7,294 nucleotides of DNA from Collinsella sp. (GTDB taxonomy: Bacteria; Actinomycetota; Coriobacteriia; Coriobacteriales; Coriobacteriaceae): positions 17,403 through 24,696 of the forward strand of contig DXZV01000008.1 of the NCBI GenBank assembly GCA_019419485.1. Reading direction: 5' to 3'. Within the stretch, counting starts at the first letter, position 1. Each line of letters opens with the position of its first letter. The notes below the pieces were generated by a model, which saw only the letters and a program-made list of their open reading frames with translations, was not told the DNA's origin and did not search any database. Shown here one piece after another: positions 6,839 through 7,294 of the stretch. A program made the position numbers and the translations under genes.

Positions 6839-7294
6839 GGAAATCTTATCCCAGCTCAAAGGCCATTTCTGGGATGTATTTTCCGTCGAGTGCCTCATCG
6901 GGAAACTGCATCCCATTTCAAGCGTCGATTCTGGGACGAATTTTCCCCTTAGACCCTCAACCGGAAACCGCATCCCACTTTGAGCGCAAATTCCGGGATG
7001 CATTTTCCGCTTGAGCCTCATTGGGAAACGGCGTCCCACTTTGAGGGCTGATTGTGGGATGCATTTTCCGGTTTTGCTCTCATTGGGAAAATGCATCCCG
7101 TTTCTTGACCGAATAATGGGACGCAATTTCCCGTTGGAGCGCCTTTGGGAAAGTGTGTCCCACTTCGACCGCCCAGAGTGGGATGCACTTTCCGCAAAGC
7201 ACCTCAACGGGAAACTACGTCCCATTCCAAAGGCAAATTCCGGGACGCATTTTTCGAAAGCCTGCCCATCCGGAAAGCCCGTCCCACTTTGGAC
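6839..7294. repeat. right 62-bp-period array of alternating inverted motifs (continues past the edge)
   Basis: The same element as the left array, with 15 motif copies before the window ends. A-form copies (GGGAYGNANTTTYC) start at 6871, 6933, 6995, 7056, 7118, 7180 and 7242. B-form copies start at 6839, 6900, 6962, 7023, 7085, 7147, 7209 and 7271. Same-orientation spacing is 61-62 bp. The pair 7056-7069 and 7086-7099 is perfectly complementary over 14 bp (GGGATGCATTTTCC with GGAAAATGCATCCC); most other pairs keep the outer GGGA and TTTCC and vary inside. The array begins just upstream of the surface-protein promoter region. ORFs crossing it give repetitive peptides of GMHFP and GKCIP type because the palindromic motif avoids stops; they are not taken as genes. 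Confidence 0.87.

Noticed and set aside
6791..7225. 144-codon minus-strand ORF with GMHFP/GKCIP-like peptide repeats
   Set aside because: It lies wholly on the repeat array. The period of 61-62 bp is not a multiple of three, so the frame slips every unit, and the start has no supporting ribosome binding site that I could see. Openness is explained by the stop-poor palindromic motif.
6839..7294. CRISPR array
   Set aside because: The repeats are inverted alternately and degenerate, spacers are only 14-18 bp and related to each other, and no cas gene is present.

Overview
The window reads as a chromosomal piece from a GC-rich, Gram-positive type bacterium, most likely a gut actinobacterium of the Coriobacteriia such as Collinsella. 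That placement is inference: it rests on a lipoteichoic-acid-synthase type enzyme, a sortase-anchored surface protein, GC-rich codon use, and an impression that such intergenic repeats are typical of the group. No rRNA, tRNA or marker gene is present to prove it.

Layout. (1) Positions 3-2009, plus strand: an LTA synthase (LtaS-type) phosphoglycerol transferase. The frame is open to the left edge, so its start lies outside the window. (2) Positions 2010-2626: a gap between two convergent genes. It holds a terminator hairpin inside a larger imperfect inverted repeat, a second near-copy of that hairpin, a 62-bp-period array of alternating inverted motifs (2246-2537), and a strong terminator (2562-2600). 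(3) Positions 2627-6715, minus strand: one very large gene (1362 aa) for a secreted protein anchored to the cell wall. It has a signal peptide, FG-GAP/VCBS-like calcium-binding repeats, an unassigned beta-rich middle region, a fibronectin type III-like domain, an Ig-like domain, a Pro/Thr stalk and an LANTG sorting signal. (4) Positions 6716-6838: its ribosome binding site, a possible promoter and three copies of a CTCATTTT motif. (5) Positions 6839-7294: a second, longer array of the same 62-bp-period repeat, running off the right edge.

Both genes concern the cell envelope. The first would build a polyglycerol-phosphate (teichoic-acid type) polymer at the outer face of the membrane, and the second would display an adhesin-like or effector-like protein on the wall. 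Nothing shows that they are co-regulated.

The most unusual feature is the repeat. The two arrays flanking the surface-protein gene are built alike, and about 167 bp of one (2340-2505) matches the other (6995-7161) unit for unit, in direct orientation, at about 84% identity by hand count. The 4.1-kb surface-protein gene therefore lies between direct repeats about 4.66 kb apart, which would allow it to be lost, gained or exchanged by homologous recombination.
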